Assembly (NCBI RefSeq): GCF_002327105.1
Contig: NZ_CP023406.1
Coordinates: 744,001-808,000, forward strand
Source: Luteimonas chenhongjianii
GTDB lineage: Bacteria; Pseudomonadota; Gammaproteobacteria; Xanthomonadales; Xanthomonadaceae
Reading direction: 5' to 3'
Length of the DNA stretch: 64,000 nucleotides
The notes beneath the pieces were generated by a model. The model was not told the DNA's origin. It ran no database searches and worked only from the letters and a program-made list of their open reading frames with translations. Shown piece by piece: positions 6,969 through 15,569 of the stretch (the first letter of the stretch is position 1; every line of letters starts with the position of its first letter). The translations under genes were made by a program, and so were the position numbers.

Positions 6969-7949
6969 TTATTGCTGCGCAACAACTCTGGAGCCCTTCA
7001 AGGAATCCCCGTCCGAAGTCTTCAAGAAGAACTCAACTACAACTGTCTGTCGTGCGAGCTCTTCCGGTACTAACGCTTCAAGAGCCGCCTCTAAGGAATC
7101 GTTTGGCAACAGCAAGCGGTCGTAAATCCGCCTGCGGTCAAGTTTCAATTCGCCTTGAGGGAGTGTTCCATGAACTGATAAATCCACCGAAATTGGTTTT
7201 TGAGAACGGTTTTCAACCAAAACAGGAATTCGAACAACGCCGCGCTCCACTCTCGAGTTTTGAGCTTCGAGTTTGATCTGCCCGGTGGTCAGCATTCTGT
7301 ACAGGTCATGGTTTGAGTAGATCGCTGAAATATGCCAGCCTTGTTGATCGGGCGGAGCTTGGGTGGCTATTCCAGCAGCGTCTTCAGTTGCCCTGATGGC
7401 TCTGGAGGCTTCTTTCGCAACCTCGGCTGCGCGAGAATTTTTCCTGTGATCAAGCCACAAAAAAAACCCCCCGAAGATCCCGACAGTGATACAGAACAAA
7501 GTAATGCCGGCGACTCGCTGCTGTGCGGTTAAGGGTACTTCTTCAAGTTTCGACGTAATGGACGCTCTAGTCTCTTTTGACAAGCAACTGACAATTTCTT
7601 GTTCTGAGAACCTCCCGTTCTCTACTTGTAAGAGAACAGAACAGTCATCTGAGCTTCCGATGCGCGGGATTAGGAGCTTGTTCTTCTGAAGGTCGGCGTC
7701 GGGGCTGCTGCTGCCTACGAGCTCGTAATGAAGCGACGGGTTCAAAACAAGCTCAATCGACTCCTCTGTTTTAAATCCTCGATTCATTACTGATATCTCG
7801 GCAATTTGACCTTTGTCAGATATGCGCGAGTGTGAAAACAGGCGAGGGACCAAGACAACAAGTCTTGGCTTCCTGATCCATCCAAGAATTCCGGCAAGCA
7901 ATAGGCCAGCGAGTAAAGTTACAACTACTGTCAGTGGCTGGAAGTTCAT
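6969..7949 (-). CDS. unknown two-TM protein, probably horizontally acquired
   Basis: A 326-aa protein of no family I recognise. Residues 7-24 form an N-terminal membrane segment, followed by a basic cytoplasmic-type turn (RKPR). Residues 30-140 are beta-rich with a SVMNRGFKTEESIELVLN stretch that resembles an Ig-like or CARDB-like fold. Residues 146-166 are a second membrane helix. Residues 170-196 (Ala/Arg/Glu-rich) look helical, and 205-326 form a second beta-rich domain with VLVENRSQKPISVDL. The DNA is visibly AT-richer (about half GC) than its neighbours, and codon use is atypical. It starts 18 bases after nrdB ends and is followed by the flavodoxin remnant and REP-like repeat. Confidence 0.8.
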   Translation of the reverse strand: MNFQPLTVVVTLLAGLLLAGILGWIRKPRLVVLVPRLFSHSRISDKGQIAEISVMNRGFKTEESIELVLNPSLHYELVGSSSPDADLQKNKLLIPRIGSSDDCSVLLQVENGRFSEQEIVSCLSKETRASITSKLEEVPLTAQQRVAGITLFCITVGIFGGFFLWLDHRKNSRAAEVAKEASRAIRATEDAAGIATQAPPDQQGWHISAIYSNHDLYRMLTTGQIKLEAQNSRVERGVVRIPVLVENRSQKPISVDLSVHGTLPQGELKLDRRRIYDRLLLPNDSLEAALEALVPEELARQTVVVEFFLKTSDGDSLKGSRVVAQQ

Positions 7950-7967
7950 GGGGGTTTCTCAGCTCAG

Positions 7968-9023
7968 TCAGAGATCATCAAACCCGTTATCAGAATTCGT
8001 CTTCTTGTACGACGCGTTCCGCATCTCGAAGAAGTCGGTCTTGGTCTCGGTGAAGTTGTCGGCGTAGGCCTTGATCCACGGCATCACGTTGTCGGTGGTG
8101 TCGGAATACAGCTTCTCGATGCCGAGCATGCCGGCCATCTTGTTGGCGCGGTACTTCACGTAGCGGACCATCTCGTCGACGTCGATGCCATCGATGCCGT
8201 CGAGCACTTCGCTGGTCCAGCGGGTCTCAAGCTGGATCGCGTGTTCGAACGCGTCGTGCACGTACTGGGTGAGCTGGTCGCCCTGCAGCGACTGGTTCTC
8301 GCCGACGATGGCGCGGATGAGTTCGCTGATGAACTTGCTGTGCGCCAGTTCGTCGCGGTTGATGAAGCTGATGATCTTGCCGGTGCCGGTCATCCGGTTC
8401 TGGCGGACCAGGTTGTAGAAGTACGCGAAGCCGGAATAGAAGTTGATGCCTTCGAGGATCGACGACTGCACCAGCGAGCGGATCAGCGTCTCGGCGGATT
8501 TTTCGCGCATGAAGTCGTTGTAGGACTCCATGATCGGCTGGTTGCGCGCGATGATCGTCGGATGCGTGCGCGCGAGTTCGAACACGCGGTTCTGGTCGGC
8601 CAGGCCGGTGATCGAGGCCAGCACGTAGCTGTAGCTCTCGTTGTGGATCACTTCCTGCTGGCCGATGATCGCGGCGTTCGCATGCGCGGCCGGGTCGGTG
8701 ATGTATTCGGCGACGTTGTAGATGAAGCGCGTCTGCGGCGAATCCAGTGTGGCCAGCAGGCCGATGATCGAATCGTAGGCGTTCTTCTCGCGCGCCGAGA
8801 GCTCGCCGTACTGCTTGGCGTCGCTCTTCATGTCGACCTCGTCCGGAATCCAGAAGTTGGTCGTCAGTTCCTTGTAGGCGCGGTAGAACGACGGATACGG
8901 AATGTCGTTCCAGTTGAGGATGCCGCTGGTCCGGCCGTTGATGATGCCGGTGGAGCGGTTGGGGTGACGCGGCTCGAGGATCTTGATGCGGTCGAGCGGG
9001 GTGGCACTGAGCGTGGCGGACAT
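7968..9023 (-). CDS. nrdB: class Ia ribonucleotide reductase beta subunit
   Basis: The radical-generating diiron subunit of class Ia ribonucleotide reductase, 351 aa. Metal ligands and the tyrosyl radical site are visible: ATLDSPQTRF supplies the first Asp, EVIHNESYSY supplies Glu, His and the Tyr, EGINFY and RDELAHSKF supply the remaining Glu and His residues. The start MSATLSATPLDRIKIL at 9023 is chosen over an upstream ATG because the latter would run through a REP-type palindrome. It lies 165 bases downstream of nrdA, separated by two palindromic repeats, and is presumably co-transcribed from the riboswitch-controlled promoter at about 12.07 kb. Confidence 0.96.
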   Translation of the reverse strand: MSATLSATPLDRIKILEPRHPNRSTGIINGRTSGILNWNDIPYPSFYRAYKELTTNFWIPDEVDMKSDAKQYGELSAREKNAYDSIIGLLATLDSPQTRFIYNVAEYITDPAAHANAAIIGQQEVIHNESYSYVLASITGLADQNRVFELARTHPTIIARNQPIMESYNDFMREKSAETLIRSLVQSSILEGINFYSGFAYFYNLVRQNRMTGTGKIISFINRDELAHSKFISELIRAIVGENQSLQGDQLTQYVHDAFEHAIQLETRWTSEVLDGIDGIDVDEMVRYVKYRANKMAGMLGIEKLYSDTTDNVMPWIKAYADNFTETKTDFFEMRNASYKKTNSDNGFDDL

Positions 9024-9052
9024 GTTCGGTTTCTCGTGATTCGGTCTTTTAG

Positions 9053-9156
9053 CCCCTCTCCCGCACGCGGGAGAGGGGTTGGGGTGAGGGCGGGGCGCTT
9101 CGCGAAAAGCGGCCCTCATCCGCCCCTTCGGGGCACCTTCTCCCGGAGGGAGAAGG
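9053..9156. repeat. two REP-type palindromes between nrdA and nrdB
   Basis: CCCCTCTCCC..GGGAGAGGGG at 9053-9078 (10-bp arms, CGCACG loop, followed by TTGGGGTGAGGG) and CCTTCTCCCGG/AGGGAGAAGG-type palindrome at 9136-9156. Similar palindromes recur at 24043-24065 and 24221-24242. In mRNA they would form strong hairpins between the two nrd genes and could affect message stability or the ratio of subunits; that is inference. Confidence 0.85.
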
Positions 9157-9188
9157 GCTTGGTCCGGCGGCGTCGGGCTACGCTGCGA

Positions 9189-11675
9189 TCAGCTCGAACA
9201 CCATTCGCATTCGGCGATGTCGATGTCGTTGGAGCGCACGTAGTACGTGGTCTTGATGCCCTCGCGCCATGCGGTCATGTGCAGCTCCAGCAGGGTGCTG
9301 GCGCGGATGGTGCTGGGCACGTAGAGGTTGAAGCTGATCGCCTGGTCGACGTGGCGCTGGCGGCGCGCGTTCTGGCGCACCGACGCGAACTGGTCGACCT
9401 TGTAGGCGCCCTTCTCGTAGTAGGGCCAGGTCTCGAGCGACAGGCCGGGGGCTGCGACCGGGCGGCGGTAGTCCTTCTTCTCCTCGTAATAGAACGCCGA
9501 GTAGATCGGATCAATCGACGCGGTGGAGCCGGCGATCTGCGCGGTGGACATGTTCGGCGCCACCGCCATCAGCCAGCCGTTGCGCATGCCGTTGACGCCG
9601 ACCTGCGCGGCCAGGTCCAGCCACTGCGGGCTGTTGTAGTCGCGGTCGCGGAAGTAGGCGCCGGTGTGCCAGTCGCTGCCCTGGAAGACCGGGTAGGCGC
9701 CCTTTTCCTTGGCGAGTTCCATGCTGGCCTGCACGGTGAGGAAGTTGATGCGCTCGTAGAGCGAATCGCTGAAGTCCTCGGCGGCCTTGTCGTTCCACTG
9801 GATGCCCTTCTGCGCCAGCAGGTGGTGCCAGCCGAAGGTGCCCAGGCCGATCGCGCGGTACTTCTGGTTGGTGATCGTGGCCTGCGGCACGGGCAGCTGG
9901 TTGAGATCGATCACGTTGTCGAGCATGCGGACCTGGATCGGGATCAGGCGCTCGAGCACGTCGGTGATCAGATCGCCCTGGCCTTCCTGCGGCACGACCG
10001 CGCGGCCGAGGTTCACCGACGACAGGTTGCAGACGACGAAGTCGCCGGCCTGCTTGGTGGTGACGATCTGATTGCCGGAGATGATCTCCTGCATCATCTT
10101 CGTCGGGCTCATGTTCTGCAGGATCTCGGTGCAGAGATTCGACGAATACACGCGGCCGACATGCTTGTTCGGGTTCTTCCGGTTCACTTCGTCGCGGTAG
10201 AACATGAAGGGATTGCCGGTCTCGAGCTGCGACACCATGATCCGCTTGAAGATGTCGATCGCCTTGACGGTCTTGCGCGAGATGCGCTCGTCATTGACGA
10301 CTTCCTCGTAGCGCTTGCGGAAGCTGCCGTTGGGGTCGCCCTTCTTCTCGTCGAAGAAATCCTGCAGGTACCAGCCCTTGATGCGGTGGACCTCGTGCGG
10401 GTCGAACAGGTACCAGTCGCCGCGACGCTCGACCGCTTCCATGAAGAGATCGGGGATACAGATCGAGGTGAACACGTCGTGCGCGCGCAGGCGCTGGTCG
10501 CCGTTGTTGAGCCGCAGGTCGAGGAAGTTCTCGATGTCGCGGTGCCACACGTCCAGGTACACCGCGACCGCGCCCTTGCGCTGGCCCAGCTGGTCGACCG
10601 AGACGGCGGTGTTGTTGAGCTGCTTGATCCACGGCACCACGCCGCCCGAGGAATTGGGCACGCCGCGGATGGCCGAACCGCTCGAGCGCACATAGCCCAT
10701 GTACGCACCCACGCCGCCGCCGCCCTTGGAGACGCGGGCGATATCGGTGTTGGAGTCGTAGATGCCCTGCAGCGAATCGTCGACGGTGTCGATGAAGCAC
10801 GACGACAGCTGGCCGCCGACCTTGCCGGCGTTCTGCAGCGTCGGCGTGGCCACGGTCATGTACAGGTTCGACAGCGCCCAGTAGGCCTCGCCGACGAGCT
10901 GCATGCGGCGCTCGCGGCCGCCGCGGGTCTCGTTCTGCATCAGGTACAGGGCGATGGTCAGCCAGCGCTCCTGCGGCAGCTCGAACACCGCGCGCGAGTG
11001 GTCGGTGGCGAGGTAGCGCGTGGCCAGCAGGTACAGGCCGTTGTAGGCGAACAGCTTGTCGCGTTCGGCGTCGATCATGCGACCGGCTTCCTGCAGCTCT
11101 TCCTTGGAATAGGCGCGCAGGATGTCGTTGGAATAGATGTTGCGGTCGGCCAGCGACTCCTGCAGGCCCACATACGAGCCGTACTTCTGCTCGGCATCGT
11201 AGAAGCGGTTGCGGCTGGCGCGCTTGTACAGGCGGTGCAGGTACAGGCGCGCGGCGAAGAATTCCCACTCCGGCGCGGTGACATCGACGCGGGCCTCGGC
11301 CTCGCGGATCAGGTGGTCGGTGAGATCGTCGGCGTTGACGGCTTCCTTGCGCTCGACGAAGCCGAACACGCTGCGCTTGTAGTCGGCGATGTCGAGCTGC
11401 GGGAACTCGGCATGGGTGCGGTCGATGCTGCGCTCCAGGCGCGCACGGTCGTACGGAATGCGGCGGTTGCCGGCTTCCTTGGTGATCCAGGTGGAAACGT
11501 CGGCATCGACGTCGGCGGTTTCGGCAATTGCGGTGTGCATGGCGGCGCTCGGGGGCGGCGGCACCGTGTCGTCGGGTTCGACGGCGGGCGCGGCGGAAGT
11601 GGGGGGCATGGCGGGGGTCTGTGCGGCGTCTGCGGCGGCCGGAGTTCCGGTCGTGATGGTGTCCTGGCTGGTCAT
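9189..11675 (-). CDS. nrdA: class Ia ribonucleotide reductase alpha subunit
   Basis: Catalytic subunit that reduces ribonucleoside diphosphates; 828 aa. After a Pro/Ala-rich N-terminal extension (about residues 1-55) comes an ATP-cone-like domain (ITKEAGNRRIPYDRARL) and the large catalytic barrel. Active-site cysteines are visible in GGQLSSCFID, SSNLCTEI and FVVCNLSSVNLG, and the C-terminal redox pair is CEWCSS. The ATG at 11675 is preceded by AGAGAGAAC as SD; frames reaching further upstream run into the riboswitch. The leader of about 385 bases carries a cobalamin riboswitch and the promoter overlaps candidate NrdR boxes. Confidence 0.96.
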   Translation of the reverse strand: MTSQDTITTGTPAAADAAQTPAMPPTSAAPAVEPDDTVPPPPSAAMHTAIAETADVDADVSTWITKEAGNRRIPYDRARLERSIDRTHAEFPQLDIADYKRSVFGFVERKEAVNADDLTDHLIREAEARVDVTAPEWEFFAARLYLHRLYKRASRNRFYDAEQKYGSYVGLQESLADRNIYSNDILRAYSKEELQEAGRMIDAERDKLFAYNGLYLLATRYLATDHSRAVFELPQERWLTIALYLMQNETRGGRERRMQLVGEAYWALSNLYMTVATPTLQNAGKVGGQLSSCFIDTVDDSLQGIYDSNTDIARVSKGGGGVGAYMGYVRSSGSAIRGVPNSSGGVVPWIKQLNNTAVSVDQLGQRKGAVAVYLDVWHRDIENFLDLRLNNGDQRLRAHDVFTSICIPDLFMEAVERRGDWYLFDPHEVHRIKGWYLQDFFDEKKGDPNGSFRKRYEEVVNDERISRKTVKAIDIFKRIMVSQLETGNPFMFYRDEVNRKNPNKHVGRVYSSNLCTEILQNMSPTKMMQEIISGNQIVTTKQAGDFVVCNLSSVNLGRAVVPQEGQGDLITDVLERLIPIQVRMLDNVIDLNQLPVPQATITNQKYRAIGLGTFGWHHLLAQKGIQWNDKAAEDFSDSLYERINFLTVQASMELAKEKGAYPVFQGSDWHTGAYFRDRDYNSPQWLDLAAQVGVNGMRNGWLMAVAPNMSTAQIAGSTASIDPIYSAFYYEEKKDYRRPVAAPGLSLETWPYYEKGAYKVDQFASVRQNARRQRHVDQAISFNLYVPSTIRASTLLELHMTAWREGIKTTYYVRSNDIDIAECEWCSS

Positions 11676-11875
11676 GCGTTCTCTCTGGGTCCATTGCATT
11701 CGCGCACCACCGGCTCCGCCCGCGTCGGAACCGGCGGCTGCAGTCGAATCCAAGGGTGGTGGGGCGGCGTCGCAGGAGCCGCGATCCGACGCTTCGCGCC
11801 ATCGCAGTCCGCTCCGCACCCCGCTCCCCTCGGAGCGACCACAGCCGGCACCGCGCGTCGTGCTTTCACGCGGCT

Positions 11876-12062
11876 GTCGGCAGGTCTTCGGACTCATGGG
11901 CGCGAAGGCAGGCCTTCTCCTCGCCCGCCGCTTCCCGGATCGCTCCAGTGCTGTTGGCGGGGTCGTTCCCAATTACCGCTGCGGGGCAGTGCCGGAGTGG
12001 CGCGAACGCGTCACCGGCTTCCCTTTTCATCCGGAATCCCCTTGGGGCCCGGAACCGACGCG
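11876..12062 (-). promoter_or_regulatory. cobalamin (B12) riboswitch upstream of nrdA
   Basis: Read on the minus strand, the leader carries the ordered conserved blocks of the cobalamin riboswitch: AAAAGGGAAGCCGGTG, then GCACTGCCCCGCAGCGGTAA, then the CACTGG and GGGAAGC segments, and finally the B12 box TGAGTCCGAAGACCTGCC (11879-11896). Binding of adenosylcobalamin normally turns such genes off. No T-run terminator follows; about 200 bases with short hairpins (GCTCC/GGAGC) separate it from the nrdA ATG, so control may be translational or Rho-linked. Known precedent: B12 riboswitches ahead of class Ia or Ib nrd genes where a B12-dependent class II reductase exists. Confidence 0.93.
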
Positions 12063-12110
12063 GCCCAAGATAGTGGGGTCCATTGGCGGGGTCAACGCTA
12101 AATGTAGTGA
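12063..12110 (-). promoter_or_regulatory. candidate tandem NrdR boxes
   Basis: TCACTACATTTAGCGT (12110-12095, minus) resembles the 16-base NrdR box at about 12 positions and touches the -35 element. A weaker second match begins 32 bases further on (12078-12063) and covers the -10. Two boxes about three helical turns apart over a promoter is the known NrdR arrangement, but the second box is poor. Confidence 0.55.
12067..12095 (-). promoter_or_regulatory. sigma70-type promoter for nrdAB
   Basis: On the minus strand, TTGACC (12095-12090) and TATCTT (12072-12067) are separated by exactly 17 bases. The predicted start, near 12060, lies right at the 5' edge of the riboswitch. Confidence 0.75.
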
Positions 12111-12259
12111 ACGCGCGCCGGGGCCCATCAGGACGGCGATCGTCATTCGTCAACCCCTGCGGAGGCGCTGCCGATGCAGATCGGGCTGCGCCAGGCAAGC
12201 CCCGGAGGTCCGCATTTCACCCCGGCGAAGGCCCGGCCGGACACCTGCGGCCAGCGTGG

Positions 12260-12859
12260 TCAGTCGCGCTGCGCGACCATCCACGCGCGCAGCGCCGGGT
12301 CGTCCATGCCGGCGACGATCTCGTGGAAGGTCCGCGGCTGTTCGTCCTGGCCCAGCTTGAACGTCGCCCGCGCCTGCTCGACGTGCGCGTGGAAGGCGAT
12401 GATGTGCTGGCGCTTGCGGGGATACTCCGGGCCCATCCGCTCGGGCGTCCAGGGCTCGGGATTGCCCGCCTCGAGCGTCGCCGCCAGCGTTTCGAGCGCA
12501 TGGGCGTTCTCGTCGGGCACGAATTCGATGCGGACCGCAAAACGTGCGACGGCGTAGTTCCAGGTCGGCCCCCATCTGGGATCGCTGACCAGGCGCGGCG
12601 GGATGTAGCCATCGGGCCCGTTGAACAGCAGCAGTGCACGCGGGTCGGCCCGCAGCGCGTCCACCTGCGGATTGGCCCGGGCGAAGTGGCCGAGGAAGGA
12701 CACGATGCGGCCACCGTCGTCGAGCTCCGGCAGCAAGGGCAGCGGCGTCGCATCGAGCGGCTCCATCGCGCCGCCATGGCCAATCACCCAGGCCAGCGGA
12801 TACGCGCGCACCAGGGCCAGCACGTCGGCATGGCTGCGCGGGTCGAACGGGCTGCTCAT
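12260..12859 (-). CDS. PaiB-family FMN-binding protein
   Basis: A 199-aa protein of the PaiB/FMN-binding split-barrel family (PF04299). Family features are LPLLPELDDGGRIVSFLGHFARANPQ, where the loop binds phosphate of FMN, the segment FNGPDGYIPPRLVSDPRWGPTWNYA with its conserved Trp/Asn/Tyr, and a C-terminal helix ending in AGMDDPALRAWMVAQRD. In Bacillus, PaiB is linked to negative control of sporulation and protease genes; most proteobacterial members are uncharacterised flavin-binding proteins. The start at 12859 follows the clear conserved N-terminus. Divergent context: the nrd promoter lies about 150 bases beyond its stop. Confidence 0.85.
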   Translation of the reverse strand: MSSPFDPRSHADVLALVRAYPLAWVIGHGGAMEPLDATPLPLLPELDDGGRIVSFLGHFARANPQVDALRADPRALLLFNGPDGYIPPRLVSDPRWGPTWNYAVARFAVRIEFVPDENAHALETLAATLEAGNPEPWTPERMGPEYPRKRQHIIAFHAHVEQARATFKLGQDEQPRTFHEIVAGMDDPALRAWMVAQRD

Positions 12860-13280
12860 GCTGCGGCCCCGGTGCCGGCCGGCACGGAGGCGGGGCCCGG
12901 GGTCGGTGTCGCAGCGAAGGCATTGGAGGTCGCGTCGCCGGCTGGGCGCGCCAGGCCGGCGTGCGCCCGCGGGCGCGGTGCAGGGTGCCCGGCTGCCCGC
13001 GGATCGCGATGGCCGGATCCGCGGCAAGGCGAGGACTTCCTGCGAATGGTCATGGCGGACTTCCCAAGCCGGGCTCCGACGGATCGTAGCGACGCGGGGT
13101 TCGCGCCCGCATCAAGCCTGCGCCTCGCTTGCCCGCGGCAAGCGTTCGCCGGGTCTCGCGGGCGGCGCGTTCCGCCAGCGCACGCAGTGCGCAGCGCTGC
13201 GCGGATGGCGTCGCGGCGGGCGCAGCCCGGCCCGCGATCGGCGCGATGGGGTTGGCCGGGCCCGTTCGCGCCGCAGGCGC
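12860..13280. other. non-coding spacer, GC-rich
   Basis: No gene supported. The codon pattern across open frames is low complexity (Arg/Ala/Gly) and no RBS, terminator or RNA fold was recognised. It probably holds the promoter for the PaiB-like gene near its left end. Confidence 0.4.
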
Positions 13281-14630
13281 TCAGGCCCGATGTTCGCGCT
13301 GCAGGTACTCGGCGCTGCGCATCTCGATCAGACGCGAGGCGGTGCGCTCGAACGCGCCGGCCAGCCGCTCGCCGGAATACAGCTGTGGCGGCTCGGCATC
13401 GGCGGTGCAGACCAGGTTGACGTTGCGGTCGTAGAGCTCGTCGATCAGGGTGACGAAGCGGCGCGCAGCGTCGTCGCGGCTGGCGTCCATGCGCGGGATG
13501 CCGCCGAGCAGCACGGTATGGAATTCGGTGGCGATCTGGATGTAGTCGCTGGCGCCGCGCGGGCCTTCGCACAGGGCATCGAAATCGAACCAGGCCATGC
13601 CCGGCGAGCGGGCACGCACGCAGATGCGGCGGCCATCGATCTCGACGCCTGCATCGCGGTGCTCGTCGTCACCGCCGAGCTCGTGCCAGCGCGTGTCGAG
13701 CCAGGCCTCGGCGTCCGCATCGAGCGGGGTGCGGTAGACCGGCGAGCGGGTCAGTGCGCGCATGCGGTAGTCGGTATCACTCTGCAGGTACACCACGTGG
13801 GTGTGGCGCTGCAGCAGGTCGATCGCCGGCAGGAAGCGCACGCGCTGCAGGCCATCCTTGTACAGATCCTTCGGATCGACGTTGGAGCTGGTCACCAGCA
13901 CGATGCCGTCGGCGAACATCCGGTCGAGCAGGCGCGCGAGCAGCATCGCATCGCCGATGTCGCTGACGAAGAACTCGTCGAGCACCAGTACGCGCAAGCC
14001 CGCGTCGCGCCAGCCGCGCACGATCGCCGCCAGCGGATCACGCTCGCCGGCATGGCTGCGCAGCGCGTCGTGGACTTCGCGCATGAAGCGGTGGAAATGC
14101 GTGCGTCGCTTGCGGCCGAGTTTCGGATCGGCAGGGGCGTGGCGGAGATCGCGATGCCGCGTCGGCGCGCCGCCGGGTGCACCCGCGCCGGCGACGGCGT
14201 CCATCGGTTCGTGGCCCTCCCCGACAGGCCGTGACGGAAGTACGTGCCCCGCATCGCCGGGAACGGGGGCGCCAGGCGCCGTGGATGCGGCGTCATCCTG
14301 CGAAGGCCCGCTCGCGCCGATGGGGGGCTGCGACGCGCTGGAGCTGCCGTGCGTGCGCAGGACCTCGAGGGGCAGGCCGTCGTGGAACAGGTCGATCATG
14401 AAGGTCTTGCCGCGCCCCACGCCGCCCCACAGGTACAGGCCGGCAGGGGCCTGCGGCGTCTGCGCACCCAGCAGGCGGCCGAGCAGGCCACGTCGCGCGG
14501 GCGCCTCGATCAGCGCGGCATGCAGGCGGTCGAGTTCGACCAGCGCCGGCTGTTGCGCGGGATCGGCCTGCCAGTCGCCGCGTGCGACACCGGCCGCGTA
14601 GCGCTCGCTCGGCGCCGCCGCCGCGCTCAT
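13281..14630 (-). CDS. zapE: AFG1-like ATPase ZapE with an insert
   Basis: P-loop ATPase of the AFG1/ZapE family, implicated in cell division at the Z ring. Walker A is GGVGRGKT (residues 69-76), the conserved HFHRFM lies near residue 178, Walker B is LVLDEFFVSDIGDA, and sensor-type LVTSSNVDPKDLYKDGLQR follows. The protein is 449 aa, against about 370 for typical members. The extra length is a Pro/Gly/Ala/Ser-rich, hydrophilic segment at about residues 92-172, between Walker A and the HFHRFM helix. It looks disordered and its role is unknown. The rest is intact, so the enzyme should be functional. Confidence 0.93.
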   Translation of the reverse strand: MSAAAAPSERYAAGVARGDWQADPAQQPALVELDRLHAALIEAPARRGLLGRLLGAQTPQAPAGLYLWGGVGRGKTFMIDLFHDGLPLEVLRTHGSSSASQPPIGASGPSQDDAASTAPGAPVPGDAGHVLPSRPVGEGHEPMDAVAGAGAPGGAPTRHRDLRHAPADPKLGRKRRTHFHRFMREVHDALRSHAGERDPLAAIVRGWRDAGLRVLVLDEFFVSDIGDAMLLARLLDRMFADGIVLVTSSNVDPKDLYKDGLQRVRFLPAIDLLQRHTHVVYLQSDTDYRMRALTRSPVYRTPLDADAEAWLDTRWHELGGDDEHRDAGVEIDGRRICVRARSPGMAWFDFDALCEGPRGASDYIQIATEFHTVLLGGIPRMDASRDDAARRFVTLIDELYDRNVNLVCTADAEPPQLYSGERLAGAFERTASRLIEMRSAEYLQREHRA

Positions 14631-14682
14631 GCCGGCATCGCCGCGGTCGCGCTGCGCGCCGCGGCCGTGGACCCGCGCCGCA

Positions 14683-15351
14683 TCAAGCCGCGGCCCGCGG
14701 CAGGTAGGCGCGCACGCCGTGTTTCACCGCCCCGCGCAGGTCGATCAGCTTGCGATGGAAGAAGTGGCTGGTGTCGGGCATGCGCACCACTTCGGCCTGC
14801 GCCCCGCGATCCTCGAGCCACTGGTAGACGGCTTCGGGGTCGACGATCTCGTCGGCATCGCCCTGGATCACCAGCCACGGGCACTGCGGCAGCACGATGG
14901 AATCGAAATCCCAGCGACCGGCCGGCGGCGCGATCGAGATCAGCAGGTCGGGCTGCAGGGCATCGCTGGCGCGCAGGGTCACATAGGCGCCGAAACTGAA
15001 GCCGGCCAGCCACAGCGCATGACCGGGACGCTCGCGGCGCACCCAGTCGACGACTGCGGCGAGATCGTCGGTTTCGCCATCGCCGCGGTCGAAGCTGCCG
15101 GCGGAGGCACCGGTACCACGGAAGTTGAAGCGCACTGTGGTCGCGCCGAGTTCGCGCAGCGACCGCGCGACCATCGTGACGACCTTGTTGTGCATCGTGC
15201 CGCCCTCGGTGGGCAGCGGGTGACAGATCACGGCGACCAGCGGCAGGGCGGTGACGTCGGCGTCGGGCAGATCGATGATCGCCTCGAGGTCGCCGACGGG
15301 ACCGGGCAACACGATGGGGCCGGAAGTCGTGGGGAATGTGGGGGACATCAT
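14683..15351 (-). CDS. alpha/beta hydrolase
   Basis: A 222-aa alpha/beta hydrolase of the dienelactone-hydrolase-like type often annotated as 'alpha/beta hydrolase' or YsaH-like. The oxyanion region is ICHPLPTEGGTMHNKV, the nucleophile elbow GFSFGA, the acid in GDADEIVDP and the histidine in DTSHFF. No signal peptide, so cytoplasmic. Two adjacent ATGs (15351 and 15348) are possible starts. It lies 52 bases upstream of zapE on the same strand and may be co-transcribed. Substrate unknown. Confidence 0.85.
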   Translation of the reverse strand: MMSPTFPTTSGPIVLPGPVGDLEAIIDLPDADVTALPLVAVICHPLPTEGGTMHNKVVTMVARSLRELGATTVRFNFRGTGASAGSFDRGDGETDDLAAVVDWVRRERPGHALWLAGFSFGAYVTLRASDALQPDLLISIAPPAGRWDFDSIVLPQCPWLVIQGDADEIVDPEAVYQWLEDRGAQAEVVRMPDTSHFFHRKLIDLRGAVKHGVRAYLPRAAA

Positions 15352-15569
15352 GTGCCGATGATACCGGGGCCGCCGCGACGGGGCAGTGGCCGGCAGCGGC
15401 CTTCGCCCACCGAAGCGGCGCCTTCCCGGGGTGCAGGCAGGGCGGATGCGGGCGAAGGCCGCGCGCGCCCCGGATCAGGCGCGAGGGGGAAACCGTGCGT
15501 TCTGCCCGTCACCGACTTGCCGCGCCGTCGGATCATCGGCCGGCCTGCCACGGGCGGAAGATCCGAGGC

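Noticed and set aside
8241..12101. Very long open frame (about 1286 codons) on the plus strand over nrdA/nrdB
   Set aside because: It is antisense to two well-supported genes, and reads as Val/Asp/Arg-rich low complexity with no family pattern; a GC-skew shadow.
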